A stretch of 64,000 bases of DNA from Sipunculus nudus (GCA_026874595.1 CM049306.1:58970019-59034018), one strand, 5' to 3'. Shown: positions 46,111 to 58,019, counted from the first letter of the stretch. Numbers and translations are program-made. Notes: generated by a model from the letters alone, not told the origin.

Positions 46111-47985
46111 CCGTGGAGTCATATGACCTTTTGCGCACGATACAAGATACCCGTGTTTACTTTGCTGCAAGAAGCTGAATGTGGAAAGGGCACAGCACTG
46201 AAGAATATTTGAAAATCAGATAAGTATTAGATCATTTAACTAACAGAAACTATTTGATCTCAATTCAAAAAATTGTTGGAAGCAGACCTGACTGTAATAT
46301 TTAATTATCAGCAGGTTTATCTGGTGGACTGGCTTTAATTGTCTATCTGTTGTACTGGTCAGCCCTGGCCATTGGTAACCTTAATAGACCCGAAATGACA
46401 AGATGGCCGGTATCCTGCTGCAGGGATACATACACGGCCCACTAGTAGAGTGAAGATTCAGGAGGTTGGACTTGTTTATAGCTGGCCTGTACATATGACT
46501 ATGACATTGCTGTGTATATAGTTTGTTTCAATGAAGACCAAGCTTGGCCTGCTGTACAGTGAATACCTTGAGAATACCTTCCCATGCAGACAACATTCAC
46601 TTTTGACTTTTCCAACATGATTGACCAGTTGGCTTTCTTACAGCAGAACATAATGTGACCAAATTTCATTATGTGCAGAACATAATTTATTCGAAATGTA
46701 ATAGAAATATTAATTGAAGAAAATGTGGTTACAATAAGTGACCAATTTTAAGATATAAACACAGTAGAAAGTGGGCCTTGATTTCTACCAAAAATGCTGT
46801 CTCAAATATTTTAGGGAATTAATACAGTACCACAAAATATCATGGTTATTATAAGGACGCCCTCCCCCTTGTGTTCCATGTTATGAACAAATAAATAATA
46901 AATAAATATTAATGATTACAAAATATATTATTTGAATGTAAATACTATTTATTTTGTTGCCTTTAATTTTTTCACACATATATTCTTTTTAACTTGCTTA
47001 ATGGCTTGGCCAGAGATCTCAAAGAATATGGTGAAATAGTGATGACATTTTACAAGTTGCTTCAAATTTGTACAAGAATAAACAATTAATTTCCCAACAA
47101 AATCATGCTCAGGTTTTCAATTCATTTTGATCTCCTATTTATCCATTGTTTGATTAAAATGGTGCCATCTGAAACTTTATTTTTTTAACAATTACAGGCT
47201 ACATTAGCTCATCATTCAGCATTTTGCCTTGGAAAATGAAATCATGATTTTTCGTTTTCTGTTATCATGCAGAGTTTCAATTGAATTATTAGCCAACAAG
47301 ATTTTTTTATCATTTTTTTGGGGTATAAGTATGAAATTGAATAAAGGTTTATGCAGACAATTATTCATAAATTCCTGAATTTTGAAATACATTTCTCCAA
47401 AAATGTTACAAACAATTGTGTAAATGATAGACGCTAATATAATGTGGAGCGTTATGACAATCGGTCACATATTTCTATGTAATTAAGGCATGATAATTAT
47501 ATATGTAAATGAAAACACTGATTCGTAGGTAACTCCATTGATTTAAATAAAAAAAAAATGATGTCACAATTCACGCTGACTCAATCTGAATAAATATTGT
47601 TCTATATTTTCAGGGTGAGTGAAGACTCTTCGCCTTAAACAAAAGCCCAATTATGAAGTATGAAGAGCTGAAGACGACATGTTGAAATTTGTCATGGTAG
47701 TAGTATCAAAGCAAATTATCTTGCCAAGTGCCAAAACGCATGCAGCATTTATAAAAACAACAACAAAAATCTCAGCAACAAGAAAACCAGCTCTGAGCAG
47801 ACTGTCATAAACTATTCATTTATTAAATATTTTATGATTGTCTATAACATGTTTCATTTGTCCTAGACCGATATGACCAGCTTTATTATCTTCTTGAAGT
47901 CATTAGATTTTTATTATAAAATGAAGTTTGGCACATGCATTTTGTGTGTGTGTGAGGCCAGCGCATTAACTGTTAATGTCTATCA
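46111..47985. other. AT-rich stretch, no gene recognised
   Basis: A possible acceptor TATATTTTCAG at about 47610 precedes sequence with stops in all frames, so no coding exon is supported. Confidence 0.4.
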
Positions 47986-47989
47986 GGGA

Positions 47990-48205
47990 GTGTAGGCAGG
48001 CACATACTGACTGAAAGCAACCAAATTTCCCCTTGATATCTAAAAGGGAGCGAAGGTAGGCACATTCACATCGAGTTTGAAGCCAGCCACATTTGCTGTT
48101 GATATTCAGCTGCGAGTGAAGGCAGGTACACATTTCACCTGATATCTAATAGGTAGTGAAGGTTGGCACATTCACATCGAGTGTGCAGCCAGCCACATTC
48201 GCTGT
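47990..48205. repeat. ~85-bp tandem repeat, left part
   Basis: Units with 'gatatctaa.agg.ag.gaagg..ggcacattcacatcgag' and 'cagccacattcgctg'. The array is cut by the element at 48211 and resumes at 51565-51690. Confidence 0.65.
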
Positions 48206-48210
48206 TTTTT

Positions 48211-51200
48211 AGCTCAGCTGACTTTCAGTCATGCTGAGCTATAGCGATCACTCTTTGTCCGTCGTCCGTCTGTCTGTCTGTCCGTCTGTCCGTCTGTCCG
48301 TTAACCTGGCACAAATCGTAACCGCTGGACTTAGAATCTTGTAACTTTATATTCTGAGAGGTCAATGAAAAATCTCCTTGGAAACAAGAAATTAGGTCTC
48401 TTTTACCCATATCCTTCGAGCTATTGGGCCCCAAAGTACCCCCCAGAATAGTCAAAATTTTCAACAAAAACTTTAATATCTCATTAACTACATCACTGAT
48501 GGTCATGATTTTTGGCATACATATTTATCATGAGATGTTTCATCAGTTCCTGCAGATTGGTGGCGCCACCTGTATTTTTAGATTTTTTACGAATTTTTTT
48601 CTCTATTTTTGAGACCTTTAAAAATGTGAACAACTGTTAACAGGGCACAAATCGTAAAGACTGGACCTAGAATCTTCATTCTTGACACAGTGAGAGACCT
48701 ATGAAAAGTCTCCATGGAAACCAGAAATTAGGTCTCTGTTACCCAGATCCTTTGAGCTATGGGGCCCCAAAGTACCCCCCAGAATAGTCAAAATTTTCAA
48801 CAAAAACTTTAATATCTCATTAACTACATCACTGATGGTCATGATTTTTGGCATACATATTTATCATAAGATGTTTCATCAGTTCCTGCAGATTGGTGGC
48901 GCCACCTGTATTTTTAGATTTTTTACGAATTTTTTTCTCTATTTTTGAGACGTTTAAAAATGTGAACAACTGTTAACAGGGCACAAATCGTAAAGACTGG
49001 ACCTAGAATCTTCATTCTTGACACAGTGAGAGACCTATGAAAAGTCTCCATGGAAACCAGAAATTAGGTCTCTGTTACCCAGATCCTTTGAGCTATGGGG
49101 CCCCAAAGTACCCCCCAGAATAGTGAAAAATTTCATACAAAAACTTTAATATCTCATTAACTACATCACTGATGGTCATGATTTTTGGCATACATATTGA
49201 TCATGAGATGTTTCATCAGTTTCTGCAGACTGGTGGCGCCACCTGTATTTTTCGATTCTTTACGAATTGTTTTCTCTATTTTTGAGACCTTTAAAAATGT
49301 GAACAACTGTTAACAGGGCACAAATCGTTAAGACTGGACCTAGAATCTTCATTCTTGACACAGTGAGAGACCTATGAAAAGTCTCCATGGAAACCTGAAA
49401 TAAGGTCTCCGTTACCCATATCATTTGAGCTGTGGGGCTCCCAATTACCCCCCAGAATAATAGAAAATTTGATTTAAAAAAACTCCAACATCTCAATTAC
49501 TACAATACAGATGGTCATGATTTTTGGCATACATATTGATCAAGAGGTGTTCCATCACTTCCTGCAGACTGGTGGCGCCACCTGTATCGTTCAATTTTTT
49601 ACGAATTTTTTTCTCTATTTTTTGAGACCTTTCAAAATGTGAACATCTGTTAACAAGGCACAAATCGTAAAGACTGGACCTAGAATCTTAATTCTTGACA
49701 CACTGAGAGGTCCATGAAAAATATCCTTGGAAACCAGAAATTAGGTCTCTGTTAACCATATCCTTCGAGCTATGGGGCCCTTAAGTACCCCCCCCCCCCC
49801 CCCCAGAGTAGTCAAAAATTGCATACAAAAAGTGCAGTATCTGAATAACTACAACACTGATGGTCATGATTTTTGGCATACATATTGATCATGAGCTGTT
49901 CCATCAGTTTCTGCAGACTGGATGCGCCACCTCTATTTTTTTCAAATTTTTACGAATTGTTTTTCTCTTTTTTTTGAGACCTTTAGAGATGTGGTTATCT
50001 GTCTACAGGGTACAAATTGCAACAACTGGACCCAGAAACTTCATTCTTGTCATGCAAGGAGGCCCATGAAGAGTGCCTGTGGAAACTTGAAATTAGGTCT
50101 CTGTTACCCATATCCTTAATGGACAATTTGATACAAAAGCTGAAGTATCTGAACAACTAATACGGAGATCATCATGATTCTTTGCATGGATATTGACCAT
50201 GAAGTGTTTTATTAGTTTCTTCATACTGGTGGAGCCACCTGTATTTTTGTATCCTCCAAAACGAAGTTTTGCAGATACTATGTTTTTGACCAGGTTCCTC
50301 CGCCGCCGCCACGTTGGTTTCCAGAGAGCTCCTCTGAGAAAAATGGACCAATTTTTCCGAAAATTTAAACCAATTATCGAGTCACATGTGAACTAGTGCC
50401 TAACCAATTTGTGTTGACCTCTGACCTTTCCCCTCTATCTAGCGTCCATTTGTGCGTCTGTTTCCACACATAAACCCTCATATCTCGGGAACCCATTGAC
50501 CAATCAGGAAATAAAATTTATACAAATGTAGCCCTTGGATTGCTCTATAACATACACAAAAATGGTGGCGCCATCTGTAACCATGTTTGCACAGTGTCCA
50601 TCTGTTTAACTGCCTTGGGTTAAAATCACTCATATCTCTGCAGTGAATTGACTAATTCACCTGAAATTTGGCATGCATATACATCCCGGATAGCTTTCTT
50701 GATTTTATGACAGATGTCGCCACCTACATTCACGTTCACGCTGATCACATCCAAGCTCATATCTCAGGAACCGTTTGACAGATTGAGCCAAAATTTTGCA
50801 TGTGTATAGATCTCACATAGCTCTTTATTAACGCAAAACTGGTGGCGCCACCTGCAACCATTTTTACACAGCGTCTGTCTCTTTTCTGCCGTGGGATAAT
50901 GTCACTCATATCTCGGCAGTGGTTTGACATATCTGCCTAAAATTTTGCAGTTTTATACATCCTGGATAGCTTTCTTGATTTTATGACAGGTGGCGCCACC
51001 TACTATCTAGTTTATGCTGCAGACATCCGAGCTCATATCTCAAATACCGTTTGAACAATTCAGCCAAAATTTTGCATGTGTATAGATCTCACATAGGTCT
51101 TTATCATACACAAAACTGGAGGGGCCACCTGCAACCATTTTTGCACAGCGTCTGTCTGTTTGTCTGCCATCGGCTAAAATCACTCATATGCATGTAGTGT

Positions 51201-51561
51201 GGTATGCATTTGTGGTAGGTGGCACAACCTACATACACATTTAGGCTGCAGACATCCATGCTAATATGCAACATACCTCACTCTATTTCCCTTGCCACCC
51301 AATCCATGCCTCACTTCAACCGTTCCACTCTGATTTTGGCGGATACACGTAGTCACTTGTCGGCTACCCGTATTCTAGTTTTTAAAGTTTACACATTTTT
51401 TCTCTATTTTTGAGATATATAAATACAGACTAAATCTTGGCCTGTTGGTTAATCTGTTTGATGCTTCAGTTGAATGGGTATATACTACCATTCTGATGAT
51501 AAAATTTCCTTTAGCGAATCTCTTCCCAGTCAGCTGAGCGTCATGACCCATGGGTCACTTG
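48211..51561 (+). mobile_element. 3.35-kb HINE/Helentron-like element with tandem core
   Basis: 5' AGCTCAGCTGAC (48211-48222) preceded by a T-run. Near the 3' end is the exact inverse of 11 of those bases, GTCAGCTGAGC (51529-51539), then palindrome GACCCATGGGTC (51545-51556), ACTTG and a T-run. The asymmetric inverted repeats, the 3' hairpin and the T-T insertion match the description of Helentron-derived elements. The core has about five and a half ~337-bp units, each with GGTGGCGCCACC (48559, 48895, 49232, 49571; decayed at about 49920). A Helitron-like element (50252..51378) is nested in its right half. No replication protein is encoded. Confidence 0.7.
50252..51378 (+). mobile_element. 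Second Helitron-like element copy, nested
   Basis: TC start (TCCTCCAAAACGAAGTTTTG) and CTAG end, inserted exactly between A (50251) and T (51379), the known Helitron target. The 3' hairpin 51349-51367 keeps its 6-bp stem with a T-G wobble relative to the copy at 17461..18898. Two and a half ~280-bp core units with GGTGGCGCCACC-type palindromes. Confidence 0.7.
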
Positions 51562-51564
51562 TTT

Positions 51565-51690
51565 ATCTAATAGGTACTCATTTCACCTGATATCTAATAG
51601 GTAGTGAAGGTGGACACATTCACATCGAGTGTCACTGTGTGCAGCCAGCCACATTCGCTGTTTTTTATCTAATAGTGAGTAAGGTAGTCA
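51565..51690. repeat. ~85-bp tandem repeat, right part
   Basis: Continues the array of 47990..48205. Its second unit contains the uninterrupted sequence GCTGTTTTTTATCTAATAG, which is the pre-insertion form of the site now split by the 3.35-kb element. Confidence 0.65.
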
Positions 51691-52016
51691 TACACATTGC
51701 GTATAGCTAAACTTATTATAGATTCGGTTAATATATTTATTTCTTTATTTAGAAATCTGTTTAATAATGTTAATTAGCACATTTCAACCACTTTGAGTTT
51801 TGTCATTTGAAACAATTTTATTATTTTTACATCAATAACACTTTATTCAAAAGAACTTTGTAAAAGTACTGGGCTTTTAATTTGAGAATGTCCCATTCAG
51901 TAATTCAAAAGAGAATAATATTACAAATACAGTATTTATTACAAGTAAAAATGTCAAGTCAGATTCATCTAATTGCTTTGTCTTACAATTGAAAATTTTA
52001 ATTTTCTCTTTGACAG

Positions 52017-52186
52017 GCTATATGCAGTCGGTTGATATTAACCTACGATGTCCTGCCATATGCTGCCAAATCAACAATGATGCTGGTGTTACAGAACCGA
52101 TAGCAGCAGAATCCTGTTATGCTTTCATCTTTGCTGATAGTATTCACGGAGAAAGCGGGTGCAGAGCTACGTTTAAACGAATATGA
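52017..52186 (+). CDS. Putative terminal exon, Cys-containing, 56 aa
   Basis: Acceptor ATTTTCTCTTTGACAG ends at 52016. Two bases complete a split codon, then the frame reads YMQSVDINLRCPAICC and ends ESGCRATFKRI before TGA (52184-52186). Five cysteines (CPAICC, ESCY, SGC) suggest a secreted or extracellular segment. An AATAAA at 52483-52488 follows within a plausible 3' UTR. The family is not recognised and upstream exons were not found, so it may belong to a gene spread through the AT-rich region to the left. It could also be a processed or repeat-derived fragment. Confidence 0.45.
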
Positions 52187-52482
52187 AAATTGATGGCTTC
52201 GTATATTGCATTATAAGCCTTGAACTGGACCAAGCAGGACCAACTATTCAGGATTTTTACAGTTAAATGTGTAAAGGGAAATAGAAAACCTATTCTATAA
52301 AGTTACTGCAGCATAAACTTTGAAGCACACAATTATGACTTTACAAGAGGAAATACCAATTTTAGGATTTCTGAAGTAGTCTGTGTCACCATTCTAAGAG
52401 AGAGATCCTGAATGATACATCCAATCATTTGCTTATTCCGAAATGCACAGATGTAGTATATGATTTGCTTTGTTTAAATTAA

Positions 52483-52488
52483 AATAAA
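52483..52488 (+). terminator. Polyadenylation signal AATAAA
   Basis: About 300 nt after the stop of the exon at 52017..52186. Confidence 0.4.
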
Positions 52489-52786
52489 GTATGTTAACCC
52501 CCGTATTTTATTCTTGTTTTTTTTCACAGTTACTATCCATTTGATAAAAAAAAGCGTCCCCATTAAAGTGTTATAATGTCCAAGTGGAAAGACATGTCAG
52601 TTTAGGGCATACCTCCGCCAAGGAAAAGGAATCGTACAAGATCTGCTCCTTTATCTCACCCTGCAGTGAATTTGAATTGGTCCTATCTGGTTTCGGTGTA
52701 ATAGGTTCACCCAGAATATGTATAAACTTTCAAAGTTCCTGTTGGAACAAATAAGTCAAGGAACCCAGTTAATGTCTGTAGAACCA

Positions 52787-53030
52787 TTCCTGGTTAATTT
52801 AAAAAAAGGACCTTAATACTGGTTTTGTAAAGACCCAGCGGAAGTAATTAGCACCATACAAGGCTCCTCAAGGAACCAAAAACGTATTTACAGAACCGGA
52901 AAGGTTCCTCAGGAAACCCCTTTTGAGGGTTCCAGAAGGAACCTACATTCAGGGTTCCTCAGGGAACCAAGATTGGTTCCAAATATGTGACAAGCCAAAG
53001 AACCAGATTGGGTTCTACTTAGAACCCTTT
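52787..53030. repeat. GGTTCC/GGAACC palindromic repeat block
   Basis: At least eight GGTTCC or GGAACC motifs in alternating orientation, for example GGTTCCTCAGG and AGGAACC. Ends GAACCCTTTTT at the point where the short HINE-like element begins. Confidence 0.55.
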
Positions 53031-53033
53031 TTC

Positions 53034-53238
53034 AGCTCAGCTGACTGAAAGTCATCTGAGCTGGAGCGATCACTCTTTTTTGATCACTCTTATTCCTTAC
53101 TCATCAATACAAACCTAGCATGTCAGCCAACCATGGCCTATGTTTCCTTTTTCTCCAAGACATCGCTATTTGTTATTATTATAGATTTTTATCTCCCTGG
53201 TCAACTTCAGATGAGCACCGTGACACATAGGTCCCTTG
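53034..53238 (+). mobile_element. Minimal 205-bp HINE-like element
   Basis: Has the family 5' end (AGCTCAGCTGACTGAAAG, GAGCTGGAGCGATCACTC) joined directly to the family 3' end (GTCAACTTCAGATGAGC, ACATAGGTCCCTTG, T-run), with the tandem core missing. An internally deleted relative of 48211..51561; its 3' 110 bp match 45590-45699. Confidence 0.65.
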
Positions 53239-53696
53239 TTTTATAGTCCCGCCATTAGTCATTAGTAGAAATTCTTGCAGACAAGATAAATTTTTCATAT
53301 AAAGTATTGCATTTTTACCCTCAAATGTGAAACAAGTTGATTCCACCCAATTCTTGAACGAGGTTAATTCTGAGGAAATCTATGGTAATTCTGACTCCTG
53401 TCACATATGAGTTACTGAAGATTTTTCCTCAGATTTGACACACAAGATTTTTCCTTCAAGTGTTAGAAGTGTTTGAAAACTGGTGACTTTTGACCTTGAT
53501 CTTCAAGATCTAATCTACAGAAATCTAGGATGATTGCATGTAACCCCCTATCTTTTGAGAAATTTTCTTTAACATTTGGGGGAGGCCCATTGGGATTGGA
53601 GACATTTATATCTTAAACAAAGCCATACTACTGATTTTTTTCTTTAATCATGTGTAAATAATTTTCACAAAACCAATAACGGCTGTTTTGTTTTAG
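53239..53696. other. No gene recognised; probable intron
   Basis: AT-rich; ends in the pyrimidine-rich acceptor of the following exon. Confidence 0.35.
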
Positions 53697-53812
53697 CTTG
53701 TGTGAAGATATTTAACAAAGAAGATCGAATAACGCCCAGAAGAGCCAGAGAGGATGTTTCTAACATCTTTCCTATCAGAAGTGTCCAGACAAAAAGAGGT
53801 CTTTTTGGCTAA
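53697..53812 (+). CDS. Putative terminal exon, 37 aa basic tail
   Basis: Acceptor GGCTGTTTTGTTTTAG ends at 53696. Two bases complete a split codon, then the frame reads CVKIFNKEDRITPRRARED, continues SNIFPIRSVQTKRGLFG and stops at TAA 53810-53812. The entry phase is the same as that of 52017..52186, so both could be alternative last exons of one gene. Contains RR and KR pairs. AATAAA lies at 53924-53929. Function unknown. Confidence 0.45.
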
Positions 53813-53923
53813 TGTTAATACGGGACTGAGGCGGGCAGCAATTAAGTGAAAGGAGTAGTAATCCAATATCAGATATATCGCATGTCACATTCAGTACAAC
53901 CTGACATACTGTGAAACATTAGA

Positions 53924-53929
53924 AATAAA
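53924..53929 (+). terminator. Polyadenylation signal AATAAA
   Basis: About 112 nt after the stop of exon 53697..53812. Confidence 0.4.
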
Positions 53930-53987
53930 AGTTATAATTTTATATGTCTTTTCTGATTTGGATGTTATGTATGTTGGGGGTTGGTGT

Positions 53988-53990
53988 GTA

Positions 53991-54062
<72 letters not shown>
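53988..54062. repeat. Compound GT/GA/GACA microsatellite
   Basis: (GT)n, (GA)n and (CAGA)n in succession, immediately before satellite array B. Confidence 0.9.
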
Positions 54063-54063
<1 letters not shown>

Positions 54064-54074
54064 AAGAAAGAGGT

Positions 54075-55745
54075 GTCATGGTGATATCACAAAATGATCA
54101 CCATATGTGACCTCAAGCATGTGACATCTCTGTGACATCAAGAGAGAGCGAACCAGGTGAAATTACAGTATCACCATGTGACCTAAGCATGTGACACCAC
54201 TATGTCACCAGTGTGAGGTTACAAAATTCATGTCACAGTGAGGTCACAGCATGAGGTCTGTGTGAGCTAATCAGTGATGTAGTGGTGAAATCAGCATGTG
54301 ACGTCTTTGTGACATTGAGATAGACAGATCATGGTGAAGTCACAGTATGATCACCATGTGACCTAAGCTTGTGACATCACTGTGTCACCAGTGTGAGGTT
54401 ACAAAATTCATGTCACAGTGAGGTCACAGCATGAGGTCTGTGTGAGCTTATCTGTGACGTCGTCATGACATCAGCGTGTGACATCTCTGTTACATCGAGA
54501 TAGACAGATCATGGTGAAGTAACAGTATAATCACCATGTGACCTAAGCTTGTGACATCACTGTGTCACCAGTGTGAGGTTACAAAATTCATGTCACAGTG
54601 AGGTCACAGCATGAGGTCTGTGTGAGATTATCTGTGATGTCGTGGTGACATCAACATGTGACATCTCTGTGACATCGAGAGAGACAGATCATGTTGATGT
54701 CACAGTATAATCAACATGTGACCTAAGCTTGTGACATCACTGTGTCACCAGTGTGAGGTTACAAAATTCATGTCACAGTGAGGTCACAGCATGAGGTCTG
54801 TGTGAGCTTATCTGTGATGTTGTGGTGACATCAGCGTATGACATCTCTGTGACATCGAGATAGACAGATCATGGTGAAGTCACAGTATGATCATCATGTG
54901 GCCTAAGTATGTGACATCACTGTGTCTCCAGTGTGAGGTTACAAAATTCATGTCACAGTGAGGTCACTGCATGAGGTCTGTGTGATCTAATCTGTGATGT
55001 CGTGGTGACATCAGCATAAGACATCTCTGTGACATCGAAATAGACAGATCATGGTGAAGTCACAGTATAATCACCATGTGACTTAAGCGTTTGACATCAC
55101 TGTGTCACCAGTGTGAGGTTACAAAATTCATGTCACAGTGAGGTCACAGCATGAGGTCTGTGTGATCTAATCTGTAATGTCGTGGTGACATCAGCATGTG
55201 ACATCTCTGTGACATCGAGATAGACAGATCATGGTGAAGTCACAGTATAATCACCATGTGACCTAAGCGTTTGACATCACTGTGTCACCAGTGTGAGGTT
55301 ACAAAATTCATGTCACAGTGAGGTCACTGCATGAGGTCTGTGTGATCTAATCTGTGATGTCGTGGTGATATCAGCATGTGACATCTCTGTGACATCGAGA
55401 TAGACAGATCACGGTGAAGTAACAGTATAATCACCATGTGACCTAAGCTTGTGACATCACTGTGTCACCAGTGTGAGGTTACAAAATTCATGTCACAGTG
55501 AGGTCACAGCATGAGATCTGTGTGAGCTAATCTGTGATGTCGTGGTGACATCAGCATGTGACATCTCTGTGACATCAAAAGAGAGAGATCAGCATGAAGT
55601 CACAGTATGATCACCATGTGACCTCAGCATGTGACATCACTGTGGTACCAGTGTTAGGTTACAGATTTCATGTCACAGTGAGATCACACGATGAGGTCAT
55701 GTGATATAATCTGTGATGTCATTGTGAGATCACCGTGATGTCAAA
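54075..55745. repeat. Satellite array B, exact 180-bp period
   Basis: Nine to ten units. The landmark 'cagtgtgaggttacaaaattca' recurs at exactly 180-bp steps from 54210 to 55470 with no net insertion or deletion, and once more, diverged, 180 bp later. The unit is made of TGTGACATCAC, GTGAGGTCAC, GTGACC and TCACAGTG motifs, the same TGA/TCA vocabulary as array A. The last unit is diverged. No coding content. Confidence 0.9.
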
Positions 55746-57280
55746 TTCCCGACTGGGATGAAACTTGCAGGTCCGAAATGTCCATTTCGCTATAATAATA
55801 ATGACTAAGGTAGATATGCAGGACTTAAGAGGATCAATATTAACTTTTAAAAATAAACCTCCATTCATATTCCCAAACTTTGCACAGGTTCGCATTAGGC
55901 CTGTAGGCCTTGTTTTTTATATTTCAGGATGGGTCCTGACTAGTCTGGTCCGGTCCGTTTGAGTCCGTTCTCTTTGCGGGGGTTTCAGGACTAGCCAGGA
56001 TCGGGACTTTATCATTGACCAATGAGAGCAGCTCTACGTATCAATCACGTGACAGACGTGCAAATTTGAAGAATGTGAATTAAGGGAAGAAATTTACGTG
56101 GGTGACACCTGGTGACTGGTGTACCCTTTAGCTATAAAGGGAAATACTTGCCAAAAAAGTTAGTGTTGCTCACTTCATCTATCATCTAAATACAACATAT
56201 TCAACAAGGATGCATGTGTTATTGCCATTTAGTATAAAGAATTAAAAAAAAACAAAGATATAATTATTTTGGCCATTATTTCGATAGTTAAGTATAATAA
56301 AACCAGTAGTTTTGTTTATAAATATATTTATCTATTTATATACACAAAAAAAACTTAATTTAGAGTGATGTAATATAACGCAAATACGTTATAGCACAAT
56401 ACAATTGTTTATATTAGTCATTTTTATAATGACAGGTGAAGTAACCATAAATTAAATAGATTTAAAAGAGGGGTCCGTGTATATGCAGGGTACCAAAATT
56501 GGATTGAAACTCTTTGAAAGGTAGCGGCTGCTGAAATAAAGGTGTATCCAGACCCCTGGACCCCATATAACCCCCCCCCCCTTACACACACATCTCGGAT
56601 TCGCTACTGTATGGGAAACAGCTCATTCCACTTTGATTAAAATAACGACAACACCATGTAAACTATTTTTTTTTTTTTCAAAATTTTCTGTATTTCAGAT
56701 AACAAAGCAGGAATAATAACTGCTGTTACGTGTAATTAAATTTTCATCCGGGTTCGACACGCAACCAGCTCAACTGAAGACAGACTCATAAAGTAACAGA
56801 TAATATTTATAATAAACAAATCATTATTTACAATATATACAAGAATACAAAAAAGTTCGTTGAAGCTTACAGAAAAGTCTGTCCAAGAGAGACGCCCATA
56901 TTTAAACAATCATAATACCTTGCTTTGAAGTGAAGTAGAGTAGGTGTGTCTCCAAATCATGAAATAAATCACAGTTCAAGTACGCGAGCAAGTAAGGCCC
57001 CCAGGGCTGCGTAGGAGCCGTTTACAGTAATAAAATCTCCATCTTCAAAGAATCACGAAGTAATTTCCAAAAAGATAACCAGGCCTGGTGACCATCTTGA
57101 CAGTTCGAATAATTAGTGCAGTCCATACGAAATCGGGCATGTGGTGTTTTTATATGAATGGGCATCGTAGGTCGCGGTGCGTGTAACAAGACCATTTCTA
57201 ATTGTTCACGTTAATAAATAGTCCGTTGATTAAATACGACTCGAGTTCCTTTGTGTTTCCATTGTTATAGACTTGTTTTC
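55746..57280. other. No gene recognised
   Basis: Contains the TCCGGTCCG-rich block at 55925-56010 (relative of 15035..15190) and a C-run at 56570. A possible LTR-like end TGTTACGTG lies at 56724, but no partner or target duplication was found. Confidence 0.35.
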
Positions 57281-57392
57281 TGTGGTGTTATGCGTCATCG
57301 CCCGCCGTTCGATCGTCTCCTGGCACTCTCTCGACAGATAACCTGTAGGGTCCCCGCCGTCACGTATAGCTAAGGTACCACATAACACCACA
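57281..57392. repeat. 112-bp unit with perfect 12-bp inverted ends
   Basis: TGTGGTGTTATG (57281-57292) and CATAACACCACA (57381-57392) enclose a GC-rich centre. Could be a tiny MITE or the end of an LTR. Followed by (TA)n at 57397-57449. Confidence 0.5.
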
Positions 57393-57396
57393 TTTA

Positions 57397-57449
<53 letters not shown>

Positions 57450-57461
<12 letters not shown>

Positions 57462-58019
57462 CGGACGTCCGTCACGCTTCGACACCTCGATGAAATTACA
57501 CGTCATTTTTATTTCTTTTGATGAGGAATAAAATGATAAAAAAAATCATTGAGTCTTATCATTGGGAAGATAAAATAATATACTAGTATAAAATAGTCGT
57601 ATATAGTATATACTGGATAAACATTCATAATCATTTTTATCTAATAATTCGAAACACATTACTCTTATTTTATTTTCATATTTCGAAAGCGCGGACCCCA
57701 TATAATGTAAGCCACATACATCCTCTTTCCGGTTGCTATATATAGGCCCATGGATAATGAATATATAAAGGTTTCCAGAAAGGACCATGATCGCAATAAC
57801 GACGTAAGTGACGTAAGCTGCATAGACCCCCTCCCCCTTTGAGCAGCTGCCCCCCTCCCCCAGGAATATCAGATATATACTAAATGTTTGGAAAAAGTGA
57901 AGAAGAAATACTTGCCCCTAAGTTTATTGTAAAAAATTACGAACAAAAGTTTTTTTTTCATATATACTTAAAGAAAAGAAATGCTTTAGAAAACGTGGTG
58001 GAACAATAGTACACTGCAT

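Noticed and set aside
56724-57387. Possible solo LTR (TGTTACG...CATAACA)
   Set aside because: Ends look LTR-like, but no matching target duplication, primer site or second copy is present in the window.
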